The translations under genes were made by a program, and so were the position numbers. The notes below the pieces were generated by a model. The model did no database searches. It saw nothing but the letters and a program-made list of their open reading frames with translations, and was not told the DNA's origin. Below are positions 12,303 through 20,812 of a stretch of 64,000 nucleotides of DNA, one piece after another (within the stretch, counting starts at the first letter, position 1; each line of letters opens with the position of its first letter). Source of the stretch: Enterobacteriaceae endosymbiont of Plateumaris consimilis (GTDB lineage Bacteria > Pseudomonadota > Gammaproteobacteria > Enterobacterales > Enterobacteriaceae); assembly GCF_012563145.1 (NCBI RefSeq), contig NZ_CP046230.1, forward strand, positions 2,333-66,332, read 5' to 3'.

Positions 12303-13721
12303 ATGATAATAAAAACTCGTTTTGCACCTAGTCCCACAGGTAATTTACATATTGGAAGTATTCGTACAGCTTTATACTCTTGGTTATTTGCTAAAAATAA
12401 TTTAGGTAGTTTTATTCTAAGAATAGAAGATACTGATATTAAAAGATATAAAGAAAATTCTATTGAAAACATTATCAATGGATTAAAATGGTTAAATATT
12501 GATTGGGATGAAGGTCCTTATTTTCAAAGTAAAAGAATTGACAGATATAACCATATTATTAATAATATGATTAAAAAAAAATTAGCGTATAAATGTTATT
12601 GTTCTAAAGAAGAATTAGAAAAAAATAAAATAGAACAGACATTAATAGGAAAAAAAATAAAATATAATGGTAAGTGTAGAAATTTAACTAATTTTTTTAA
12701 TAAAGATAATAAATCATTTGTAGTAAGATTTCGTAATCCTGATCATGGTATAGTAAAATTTAAAGATAAAATTCGTGGAACTATTATATTCAATAATAAT
12801 GAATTAGATGATTTAATAATAAAAAGAACTGATGGTATACCAACGTATAATTTTTGTGTAGTTGTTGATGATTGGGATATGGGAATTACACACGTTATTA
12901 GAGGAGAAGAACATATAAATAATACTCCTCGACAAATTAATATCATTAAAGCTATAGGGGCTCGAATACCAATATATGCACATGTTTCTATGATTGTTAA
13001 TAAATCAGGAGAAAAAATTTCCAAAAGATTTAATAATATAGATATTTTACAATATAAAAAATCAGGTTATTTACCAGAAGCATTATTAAATTATATTGTA
13101 CGTTTGGGTTGGTCTTATGGTAATCAAGAAATTTTTTCATTAAATGATATGAAAAAGTTATTTAATTTAAATAATATTAGTAAGTCACCTAGTATATTAA
13201 ATGTTAATAAATTAAATTGGTTAAATAAATATTATTTAAGTAAATTACCCAAACAATACATGATTAATTACTTAACTAATTTTTTTAAAAAAAAAAATAT
13301 TAATATAAATAATGGTCCTAAAATAAATGATTTATATAATATATTTCATAATAGATGTAATACTTTAAAAGAAATAAATAATTTATGTTATATTTTTTAT
13401 AATACTCCTAATTATTCAAAAGTTAATTTAATTAATAAATATTTAAATTTGGAAACAAAAGAAATTTTAAATAAGTTATTAAATAAATTTACATTAATTA
13501 ATATTTGGTCACTATTAATCATTAATACTTCTATAAAAGAAATATCTATAGAATTAAATTTAAATTTTTCTGAGATAGCTATGCCATTAAGATTAGCTAT
13601 AACAGGTATGGTTAATAGTCCTCCTATTGCTTATATAATATATTTAATGGGTCAAAAAAAAGTTTTAAAATATATTAATAACGCAATAAAATTTATATTA
13701 ATAAATAATAAACATTATTAA
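12303..13721 (+). CDS. gltX: Glutamyl-tRNA synthetase GltX
   Basis: Class I synthetase charging tRNA-Glu; 472 residues (E. coli 471). The HIGH-type motif is PTGNLHIGS (11-19) and the KMSKS-type motif is KISKR (238-242). The SWIM-like zinc knuckle of E. coli GluRS uses Cys98, Cys100, Cys125 and His127. Here Cys98, Cys100 and Cys125 are conserved at the same numbers, but residue 127 is Asn and no His lies nearby. The helical anticodon-binding domain is complete but low-complexity (Asn/Lys/Ile rich). It is divergent from tRNA-Val/Lys, as in E. coli, and is followed by a hairpin at 13739-13765. Confidence 0.97.
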   Translation: MIIKTRFAPSPTGNLHIGSIRTALYSWLFAKNNLGSFILRIEDTDIKRYKENSIENIINGLKWLNIDWDEGPYFQSKRIDRYNHIINNMIKKKLAYKCYCSKEELEKNKIEQTLIGKKIKYNGKCRNLTNFFNKDNKSFVVRFRNPDHGIVKFKDKIRGTIIFNNNELDDLIIKRTDGIPTYNFCVVVDDWDMGITHVIRGEEHINNTPRQINIIKAIGARIPIYAHVSMIVNKSGEKISKRFNNIDILQYKKSGYLPEALLNYIVRLGWSYGNQEIFSLNDMKKLFNLNNISKSPSILNVNKLNWLNKYYLSKLPKQYMINYLTNFFKKKNININNGPKINDLYNIFHNRCNTLKEINNLCYIFYNTPNYSKVNLINKYLNLETKEILNKLLNKFTLINIWSLLIINTSIKEISIELNLNFSEIAMPLRLAITGMVNSPPIAYIIYLMGQKKVLKYINNAIKFILINNKHY

Positions 13722-13738
13722 TTTTTTATTATAAAAAT

Positions 13739-13770
13739 GATAGGCGGTATATTTTTCCGCTTATCTTTAT
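13739..13770 (+). terminator. Rho-independent terminator after gltX
   Basis: GATAGGCGG (13739-13747) pairs with CCGCTTATC (13757-13765) over 9 bp with one G-U, with a 9-nt loop, and is followed by a T-rich run. In the opposite direction the G-U becomes an A-C mismatch, so the hairpin fits gltX better than the convergent hspQ. It is the only clearly G+C-stabilised hairpin of this kind noticed in the window. Confidence 0.55.
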
Positions 13771-13787
13771 CTCTTGATATTTTTTAA

Positions 13788-14111
13788 TTAATTCCTTAAT
13801 CTAGGTGTTATTAATTGTTTTTTAATAGAAGCTGCTAATTCATCTAATGATGAATGTTCAGGATGTTCATATTCTAATGGTTCTCCTGAAAGTTGTACTT
13901 CTGCTAAATATGTATGTATAGGTTGTCCTGTATCATCTTCCATTACTACATGATACCATGGTTTTTTACGTAATGTTATGCTATCAGCAACTTCATCAAC
14001 TTTAGGATCTCTTAGTGAATATTCAGGATCAACATCAATTATTACTCCCAAAAAACCTAATAATTTATGTCTAACCTGTTGACCAATACCAAATTTACTG
14101 GTAATCATCAT
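13788..14111 (-). CDS. hspQ: Heat-shock protein HspQ
   Basis: Small hemimethylated-DNA-binding-type protein of the sigma-32 regulon; in E. coli it affects DnaA stability and acts as a Lon specificity enhancer. It has 107 residues (E. coli 105). [20 protein letters not shown] (7-26), [20 protein letters not shown] and the C-terminal PRLRN match E. coli closely, and the coding sequence is less AT-biased than its neighbours. An AGGAG Shine-Dalgarno precedes the start. In E. coli hspQ is near tusE and serT, which here lie at 7.8-8.2 kb, so it has been relocated. Retention alongside rpoH suggests the heat-shock regulon is still used. Confidence 0.95.
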   Translation of the reverse strand: MMITSKFGIGQQVRHKLLGFLGVIIDVDPEYSLRDPKVDEVADSITLRKKPWYHVVMEDDTGQPIHTYLAEVQLSGEPLEYEHPEHSSLDELAASIKKQLITPRLRN

Positions 14112-14339
14112 TGTAGCTCCTAATAAATATTTAAATAATTATTAACTTTATCAAAATATATTATAAATGTTTTTTAAGTTTATTTATCTTCAATAATAAT
14201 TTTATTAAATTAACAAATTATAACTATATTGAAATCAAATTTATTTTAATATAACATATATATTTGTATTATTTAGATAATTTAAACTAATAAATATATT
14301 AATTTAATTTTTTTAATAAATTTTTTAGAGATATTATGA

Positions 14340-15437
14340 ATGACTAGACCTATTTTTGCTGTTATCAACACTAATGCGTTAAAACATAATTTACAATTAA
14401 TTAAAAATATAACATCTAAATCAAAAATCTGGTCAGTAATTAAAGCTGATGCATATGGACATGGTATTAAAAATGTTTGGAAAAGTTTAATACAAACAGA
14501 TGGTTTTGCAGTATTAACTTTAGATGAAGCTATATTATTAAGAAAATATGGTTGTAATAAACCTATCTTATTATTAGAAGGAATTTTTCATCTGAAAGAT
14601 TTAGATATAATATATAAATATAATTTTACAATTACTATACATAGTTATTGGCAATTAAACATGCTAATCTTAAATAAACCAAAATATCCAATTGATATAT
14701 ATATAAAAATTAATAGTGGTATGAATAGGTTAGGATTTAATATTAAAAATATTTCTAAAATAATAGATATTATTAAAATAATTAAAATAAAAAATATTAC
14801 TTTTATGGCACATTTTGCTAATACATCTTATAAAAATTATAAAGTAATTAATAATATTATTAATACTATAAATAATAATATTATTAATACTATAAATAAT
14901 AATATTATTAAATATAATTTTTTACGTTCATTTGCTAATTCTGCTGCCATATTATGGCATCCACAAACATATTATGATTGGGTTAGACCGGGAATAATAT
15001 TATATGGCGCATCTCCTACTGGTAATTGGAATGACATAAAAAAAAATAAAATAATTCCTGTAATGACATTAAATAGTGAAATAATTAGTATACAAAAATT
15101 ATTACCTGGAAATACTGTAGGATATAATGATGTATACCATACTAATAAATATCGTCGTATAGGAATTATAGCATGTGGTTATGCTGATGGATATCCAAGA
15201 AATATATCTAATAATACGCCAATATTAGTAGATGGACATGTTACAAAAATTTTAGGTGATATTTCTATGGATATGATTGCAGTAGATTTGATAAATATTC
15301 CAAATGCAAATATTGGAAGCAAAGTAGAATTATGGGGAGAAAATATTAAAATAGATGATATTGCTCAATCAGCAAATACTATTGGATATGAAATCATGTG
15401 TTCTTTATCTAAAAGAGTTCCTATTTTTATAAAATAG
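14340..15437 (+). CDS. alr: Alanine racemase
   Basis: PLP enzyme making D-alanine for peptidoglycan; 365 residues (E. coli Alr 359). The PLP lysine is Lys35 in VIKADAYGHG (33-42). The partner tyrosine lies in NTVGYND. RPGIILYGASP, ACGYADGYPR and GDISMDMIAVDL are intact. The ATG at 14336 is out of frame and stops after three codons, so 14340 is the start; TTAGAG lies upstream. A 24-bp in-frame tandem repeat (14847-14911) adds an Asn/Ile-rich loop and accounts for the extra length. In E. coli alr neighbours dnaB; here dnaB is at 40-41 kb, so a rearrangement separated them. Confidence 0.96.
   Translation: MTRPIFAVINTNALKHNLQLIKNITSKSKIWSVIKADAYGHGIKNVWKSLIQTDGFAVLTLDEAILLRKYGCNKPILLLEGIFHLKDLDIIYKYNFTITIHSYWQLNMLILNKPKYPIDIYIKINSGMNRLGFNIKNISKIIDIIKIIKIKNITFMAHFANTSYKNYKVINNIINTINNNIINTINNNIIKYNFLRSFANSAAILWHPQTYYDWVRPGIILYGASPTGNWNDIKKNKIIPVMTLNSEIISIQKLLPGNTVGYNDVYHTNKYRRIGIIACGYADGYPRNISNNTPILVDGHVTKILGDISMDMIAVDLINIPNANIGSKVELWGENIKIDDIAQSANTIGYEIMCSLSKRVPIFIK
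14847..14911 (+). repeat. 24-bp in-frame tandem repeat inside alr
   Basis: Copies at 14847-14870 and 14871-14894 and a partial copy at 14895-14911 share the unit AATAATAATATTATTAATAC plus TATA; the first copy starts ATT instead of AAT. Each encodes Asn-Asn-Asn-Ile-Ile-Asn-Thr-Ile or a close variant. Because the unit is a multiple of three, gain or loss keeps the reading frame. Probably slippage or unequal exchange in low-complexity DNA. Confidence 0.85.
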
Positions 15438-15571
15438 ATATTTTTTTTATCTTTTTTAATAAATTCAATTATTTTATTAAAAAATCAATTAATAAAAATT
15501 AATTTAATATCTAAATATTTTAATTAAAATATTGTTAAAATAGATATTTCAATACTATTTTTAGAGGATAT

Positions 15572-17434
15572 ATGAATATTATTAGTGCATATAAAAATAA
15601 ATGTGTACTAGAAGTAAAAAATCTTAGTGTTAATTTATTAAATAATAATAATAATTTAATTAAAGTAATTCATAATATATCATTTAATATTCATTCAAAT
15701 GAAATACTAGCTATGATTGGTGAATCAGGTTCAGGAAAATCTATTACTTCATTATCTATAATGCGTTTAATTGAATTTTATGGAGGTAAAATTATTAATG
15801 GTAAAATTATTTTACATACAAAAAAAAATAAAAAATTAGATCTAATCAAATTAAAACCATTTGATTTATCTAGAATTAGAGGATCAGAAATATCTATGAT
15901 ATTTCAAGATCCTTTTAGTAGCCTCAATCCTTTATTTAAAATAGGAGAGCAAATAACAGAAGTAATTAAATTACATCAACATAAAAATTATAGTTCTTCA
16001 TTAAAAGAAGCTAAGAGAATGTTAGATTTAGTAAAAATTTCTAATATTAATAATATTATTAACTATTATCCTTATCAATTATCAGGAGGAATGTTACAAA
16101 GAATATGTATTGCTATAGCTATATCATGTAATCCAACAGTTTTAATTACTGATGAACCAACTACTGCTTTAGATACTATATTACAAAAACAATTATTAAA
16201 ATTAATAAAAGATATTAAAAAAGAAAAAAATATAGGAATAATTTTTATTACACATAATTTAAGTTTAATTAATTTAATAGCAGATAAAGTTATTATTATG
16301 TATAGAGGAAAAATAGTAGAAAAATCTTCTGTACAAAAAATTTTAAATAATCCTAAGCATAATTATACACAATATTTATTAAAAAATTATCCTAAATTTA
16401 TTTTGAATAACAATAAAAAATTTTTTTATACTATAAAATATAGTTCATTATATAATAAACATGCATCTAATAAAACTATAATTAAAAAAAATATACCTCT
16501 TTTAATAATAAAAAATATTGTTACTCGTTTTGATATAAAAAAAAATTTTTTTAATAAAACATTAAATCAAATATATGCTGTAGAAAAAGTTTCTTTACAT
16601 TTATATAAAGGAGAAACATTATCTATCATTGGTGAATCTGGATGTGGCAAATCTACAATAGTAAAATCTATTTTTAATCTAGTTAAAAGTAAAATTAAAT
16701 TATTTTACTTAAATAATAAAAAAATAAATTTATCTAATAAAAAAGATTTGTTCTTTATTAAAAAAAATATACAATGTATTTTTCAAAATTCATATACATC
16801 TCTTAATCCTCAAAAAACTATTGGTTATTCTATAATGGAACCATTATTAGTACATAAGATATTATTAACATATAATGAATTAATAGAACGTGTAAAATAT
16901 TTACTTAAATGTGTAGGATTAAAATCTGATTATATAAATTATTATCCTAAGGAACTTTCCGGGGGACAACGTCAAAGAATTTGCATAGCTAGAGCATTAG
17001 CTGTTAACCCAAAAATTATAATAGCAGATGAATCATTTTCCTCTTTAGATATTATATTACAGTCTAAAATATTTAATTTAATACTTAAATTGCAAAATAA
17101 ATTTAATATATCATTTATCATAATATCTCATGATATTGCAATGATAAAACGTATTAGTCACCGTATAGCAATAATGTATTTAGGACAAATAATAGAAATT
17201 GGTCCTTCAAAATTAATTTTTGAAAATCCACAACATAGTTATACTAAAAAATTAATATTATCTACATTTAATATGAATATTAAAAAAAAACAATATTCTG
17301 ATATATTGTTTTTTTCTGATAATTTTACCAAAAATAATATTTTTCCTATTGGAACTATATTACCAACAAAAAATTTTATTCAAGTCGGAAAAGATCATTA
17401 TATAATTCAAGAATCTAATAATGATTACAACTAA
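15572..17434 (+). CDS. gsiA: Glutathione ABC importer, fused double ATPase GsiA
   Basis: Energises import of glutathione (or peptides) from the periplasm through GsiC/GsiD. It has 620 residues (E. coli GsiA 623), with two full ATP-binding cassettes in one chain. First cassette: Walker A GESGSGKS (50-57), Q-loop FQDP (111-114), signature LSGGM (170-174), Walker B LITDEP (191-196). Second cassette: GESGCGKS, then LSGGQRQRICIAR and IIADE. The fusion separates it from dppD/dppF and oppD/oppF, which are separate genes. AGAGGA precedes the start. gsiB follows after 12 nt. All motifs are intact, so the importer should be active; substrate is inferred from family. Confidence 0.92.
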   Translation: MNIISAYKNKCVLEVKNLSVNLLNNNNNLIKVIHNISFNIHSNEILAMIGESGSGKSITSLSIMRLIEFYGGKIINGKIILHTKKNKKLDLIKLKPFDLSRIRGSEISMIFQDPFSSLNPLFKIGEQITEVIKLHQHKNYSSSLKEAKRMLDLVKISNINNIINYYPYQLSGGMLQRICIAIAISCNPTVLITDEPTTALDTILQKQLLKLIKDIKKEKNIGIIFITHNLSLINLIADKVIIMYRGKIVEKSSVQKILNNPKHNYTQYLLKNYPKFILNNNKKFFYTIKYSSLYNKHASNKTIIKKNIPLLIIKNIVTRFDIKKNFFNKTLNQIYAVEKVSLHLYKGETLSIIGESGCGKSTIVKSIFNLVKSKIKLFYLNNKKINLSNKKDLFFIKKNIQCIFQNSYTSLNPQKTIGYSIMEPLLVHKILLTYNELIERVKYLLKCVGLKSDYINYYPKELSGGQRQRICIARALAVNPKIIIADESFSSLDIILQSKIFNLILKLQNKFNISFIIISHDIAMIKRISHRIAIMYLGQIIEIGPSKLIFENPQHSYTKKLILSTFNMNIKKKQYSDILFFSDNFTKNNIFPIGTILPTKNFIQVGKDHYIIQESNNDYN

Positions 17435-17446
17435 GGTAAATAAATA

Positions 17447-18988
17447 ATGATAATAAAACATAATATTAAATATATATTATTTTTTATTTTTTTTATGTTT
17501 AATAGTACATTGTTCGCTAATACAAAAAATGTAATAATAGCAATTGGTTCAGATATAACTACTCTAGAACCATATGATGCAAATGATACATTATCACAAA
17601 ATGTTTCTAAATCATTTTATCAAGGATTATTTGAATTTGATAAAAATATGCATATAAAAAATGTATTAGCAAAAAGTTATAAAATAGAAAAATCTGGATA
17701 TATTTGGATTATTTATTTAAAATCTGGTATTAAATTTCATGATAATACTAATTTTAATGCTAATTCAGTAAAAATTAATTTTGATCGTTTTAAAGATAAA
17801 AATAATAATTTTAAAAGATATAGTTTATTTAGTATAATTAATCAAGTTATAGTTGTAAATGACTTAACAGTAAAATTTATTTTAAAACAACCAATTTCTT
17901 CATTTATTAATATCTTAGCACATCCAGCATCAGTAATAGTATCACCTAGTGCTATTAATAAATATGGTAAAAATATTAAATTTCATCCTGTTGGAACAGG
18001 ACCGTATATTTTTATAGAATGGTCTGAAAAAGAATATTTAAAAGTTAAAAAATGGAAAAATTTTTGGAAAAAAAATTATCCTAAATTAGATAGTATTACT
18101 TGGTTGTCAATATTAGATAATAATAGTAGAGTAATAATGTTAAAAAATGGAGAAGTAGATTTTGCTTTTCCTATTTCTTATGAACAAATTAAATTTTTAA
18201 AAAATAAATCTTATAATATTAAAATATCTGTAATTACTTCAATTATGCAAAGATATATTAGTTTTAATATTACTAAACCTCCTTTTAATAATTTAAAAGT
18301 TAGAAAAGCAATTAATTATGCCATTAACCGTCATATTTTAATTAAAGTAGCTTTTTCTGGATATGCTATACCTTCTTATGGTATCATTTCTCCTTTAATA
18401 AAATATTCAATAAGTTATCCAACTATAAAATATAATATTAAAAAATCAAAAGAACTTTTAAAACAAGCTGGATATCCTAATGGTTTTAATACTATATTAT
18501 GGTCATCACATAATAATAATACATCATTAAAAGCATTACAAATTATTCAACAACAATTATTATTGGTTGGCATTCATATCAAAATATTTGCTTTAAATAC
18601 AGAACAAAGAGTTACACAAGTGGAATCTAAGAATAAAAATAATAGTGAATTATTAATGTTATATACAGGATGGTCTCCATCTACAGGAGAAATTAATTGG
18701 GCTTTAAGTCCATTATTCTCAACATCATCTTTTCCTCCAGAATTATTTAATACATCTTTTTATAGTAATAAAATTGTAGATACAACATTAATCAATGCTA
18801 ATAAAACAAATAATATAAAAATTAAAAAAGAATTATATAAGAAAATACAAGATATTATTTGGAATGATAAACCATGGGCTCCTTTAGTAATAGAAAAATT
18901 AATTTGTGCTTATAATAAAAATTTAATTAATTTTTTTATACAACCTGATGGAGGTTTTGATTTTAATGAAGCTGATAAAGTATATTAA
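17447..18988 (+). CDS. gsiB: Periplasmic glutathione/peptide-binding protein GsiB
   Basis: Solute-binding protein of the gsi importer (SBP family 5), 513 residues (E. coli 512). A Sec signal peptide is visible: a Lys-containing n-region, a Phe/Ile-rich core at about 9-21 and a likely cleavage after LFA (residue 24). It is followed by SDITTLEPYDANDTLSQNV and KSFYQGLFEFDK, close to GsiB. The later WSEKEYLKVKKWKNFW and VRKAINYAINR are standard for the family. It lies between gsiA and gsiC in one operon. DppA- or OppA-type specificity cannot be excluded without structure comparison, but the gene order gsiABCD and the fused ATPase favour GsiB. Confidence 0.9.
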   Translation: MIIKHNIKYILFFIFFMFNSTLFANTKNVIIAIGSDITTLEPYDANDTLSQNVSKSFYQGLFEFDKNMHIKNVLAKSYKIEKSGYIWIIYLKSGIKFHDNTNFNANSVKINFDRFKDKNNNFKRYSLFSIINQVIVVNDLTVKFILKQPISSFINILAHPASVIVSPSAINKYGKNIKFHPVGTGPYIFIEWSEKEYLKVKKWKNFWKKNYPKLDSITWLSILDNNSRVIMLKNGEVDFAFPISYEQIKFLKNKSYNIKISVITSIMQRYISFNITKPPFNNLKVRKAINYAINRHILIKVAFSGYAIPSYGIISPLIKYSISYPTIKYNIKKSKELLKQAGYPNGFNTILWSSHNNNTSLKALQIIQQQLLLVGIHIKIFALNTEQRVTQVESKNKNNSELLMLYTGWSPSTGEINWALSPLFSTSSFPPELFNTSFYSNKIVDTTLINANKTNNIKIKKELYKKIQDIIWNDKPWAPLVIEKLICAYNKNLINFFIQPDGGFDFNEADKVY

Positions 18989-19006
18989 TTAATAATATTA
19001 AAATTT

Positions 19007-19933
19007 ATGTTAATGTTTATATTTAAAAAATTTATAGAAACAATTATTTTAATATTTATACTTATTTCTATTGTATTTATAATATCTCATATATTACCAG
19101 GTGATCCAGTTAGTTTAATGAGTAATTCTGAAGTTAGTAATATTACTATCAAAAACATTCGTACTGAATTAGGATTAGATCAAAACTTAATTAAACAGTT
19201 TATATGTTTTTTAAAAAATATTATACATGGTAATTTAGGTTATTCATTTATTTCTAAAAAACCTGTATTAGAAGAAATTTCAAAAAAATTTTTAAATACA
19301 TTTTTTTTAACAATAATAAGTATTTTAATAGGATCTATTACTGGTATTTTATTAGGCATATTTAGTTGTATAAAAAATAATAGTTATATTGATAATATAA
19401 TCAATATATTTACTATTGCTGGAATATCATTTCCTTCTTTTACAATTGGATTATTATTAATAGAATTTTTTTCCATAAAAAATAATTTTATTTTAATTTA
19501 TAGTAATAGTTATTGTGCATATATTTTACCTTCTATTACTCTTAGTATTACTATTATGTCCATTATTAGTAGAATTACTAAAGTCTCTTTAATGAATATT
19601 ATACAAGAAAATTATATTTATAGTGCTAGAGCCAATGGTATTAGTGAATGGACAATTTTTACGAAATATGCATTACGTAATGCTATGATTCCAATTATCA
19701 CTATGATTGGTTTACAATTTGGATTTTTACTTAGTGGATCTATTACAATAGAAATAATTTTTAACTTACCAGGAATGGGTAAATTATTATTAGATGCTAT
19801 AGAAATGAGAGATTATCCTATAATACAAGCTTCAATAATGTTGTTTTCCATAGAATTTATTATTATTAATTTAATTTTAGACTTTATTTATAAATTAATT
19901 AATCCTAAACTTAATAATAAATTTATTATATAA
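19007..19933 (+). CDS. gsiC: Glutathione importer permease GsiC
   Basis: Inner-membrane permease (BPD transport family), 308 residues (E. coli 306). It has about six hydrophobic helices, an N-terminal HILPGDPVSLM motif, and an EAA-type cytoplasmic loop YSARANGISEWTIFTKYALR that docks on GsiA. NAMIPIITMIGLQFGFLLSG and LFSIEFIIINLILD follow the E. coli protein closely. It starts 18 nt after gsiB, with no terminator between. ATG at codon 3 is an alternative start, but the first matches the length of E. coli GsiC. Confidence 0.92.
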   Translation: MLMFIFKKFIETIILIFILISIVFIISHILPGDPVSLMSNSEVSNITIKNIRTELGLDQNLIKQFICFLKNIIHGNLGYSFISKKPVLEEISKKFLNTFFLTIISILIGSITGILLGIFSCIKNNSYIDNIINIFTIAGISFPSFTIGLLLIEFFSIKNNFILIYSNSYCAYILPSITLSITIMSIISRITKVSLMNIIQENYIYSARANGISEWTIFTKYALRNAMIPIITMIGLQFGFLLSGSITIEIIFNLPGMGKLLLDAIEMRDYPIIQASIMLFSIEFIIINLILDFIYKLINPKLNNKFII

Positions 19934-19975
19934 TAAGATATATAAATTCAATCAATATATCAGGTTTTTTTATTC

Positions 19976-20791
19976 ATGAAAAAATTAAATTTTAGTTTTA
20001 TAATATCGATTTTATTTGTTATATTACTTATTTTTATATCTATATTTCATTCATTAATCACACCTTTTGACCCTGAAAATTATTTTGACTATAATCATCT
20101 TAGTGCGGGACCTAGTAAACTACATTGGTTTGGATTAGATTCTTTAGGAAGAGATATATTTAGTAGAATATTATATGGAACTCATATTACACTTTTAACC
20201 AGTATAATTTCTGTAATTATAGGAGCCATAATTGGATCTTTTTTAGGATTATTAACAGGATATTACCAAAATAATTTTGATATTTTAATCATGAGAATAT
20301 GTGATATATTACTTGCATTGCCTAGTATATTATTAGCTGTAATAATATCAGTTATTATTAAGAATGGAATTTTAAATGTTATATTTACTATAACTATTAT
20401 AAATATTCCAATTTTTATTAGATTAGTAAGAAGTAATACTTTAATAATAAAAAATCAAGATTTTATTTTAGCATCTCAATGTATTGGATTATCTAATATT
20501 AAAATAGTGTTTTATCAAATTTTTCCTCTTATTATTAATTCTATTATAATATATTCTACTATGAGAATAGGTACTTCTATTATTACTGCCACAAGTTTAT
20601 CTTTTTTAGGTTTAGGGATACAAGCACCAACTCCTGAATGGGGTTTAATGGTAAATGAATCTAGATTTGAAATGTTAACATCACCACATCTAATAATTTT
20701 TCCTAGTTTAGCTATATTTATAACTGTTTTGTCATTTAATATTATAAGTGATAATATTAAATATTTCATAACTTTAAATAAAAAATATTAA
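19976..20791 (+). CDS. gsiD: Glutathione importer permease GsiD, short N-terminus
   Basis: Second permease of the importer, 271 residues against 303 in E. coli. The missing part is the roughly 30-residue cytoplasmic N-terminal extension; the protein begins at the first membrane helix. FDPENYFDY, HWFGLDSLGRDIFSRILYG and the EAA-type loop ASQCIGLSNIKIVFYQIFPL are intact, as is TATSLSFLGLGIQAPTPEWG. An AGG lies upstream of the ATG. It is the last gene of the operon, convergent with metG; an 11-bp A/T hairpin covers both stop codons. Probably functional, since the lost extension precedes the transport domain. Confidence 0.9.
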   Translation: MKKLNFSFIISILFVILLIFISIFHSLITPFDPENYFDYNHLSAGPSKLHWFGLDSLGRDIFSRILYGTHITLLTSIISVIIGAIIGSFLGLLTGYYQNNFDILIMRICDILLALPSILLAVIISVIIKNGILNVIFTITIINIPIFIRLVRSNTLIIKNQDFILASQCIGLSNIKIVFYQIFPLIINSIIIYSTMRIGTSIITATSLSFLGLGIQAPTPEWGLMVNESRFEMLTSPHLIIFPSLAIFITVLSFNIISDNIKYFITLNKKY

Positions 20792-20812
20792 TTTTTATTT
20801 AAATTAATATTT
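20783..20812. terminator. A/T-only bidirectional hairpin between gsiD and metG
   Basis: AAATATTAATT (20783-20793) is the perfect reverse complement of AATTAATATTT (20802-20812), with an 8-nt loop. The two arms contain the gsiD stop (20789-20791) and the metG stop (20804-20806). On the metG strand the stem is followed by TTTTATTT, a plausible U tract. Seen directly; terminator function is inferred. Confidence 0.4.

Noticed and set aside
14847..14911. CRISPR or mobile-element repeat
   Set aside because: Short in-frame low-complexity tandem units inside alr, without spacers, cas genes or terminal repeats.
15572..20791. Dipeptide (dpp) or oligopeptide (opp) transporter identity
   Set aside because: The two ATPases are fused in one protein and the gene order is ATPase-binding protein-permease-permease, which fits gsiABCD; dpp/opp have separate ATPase genes at the 3' end.
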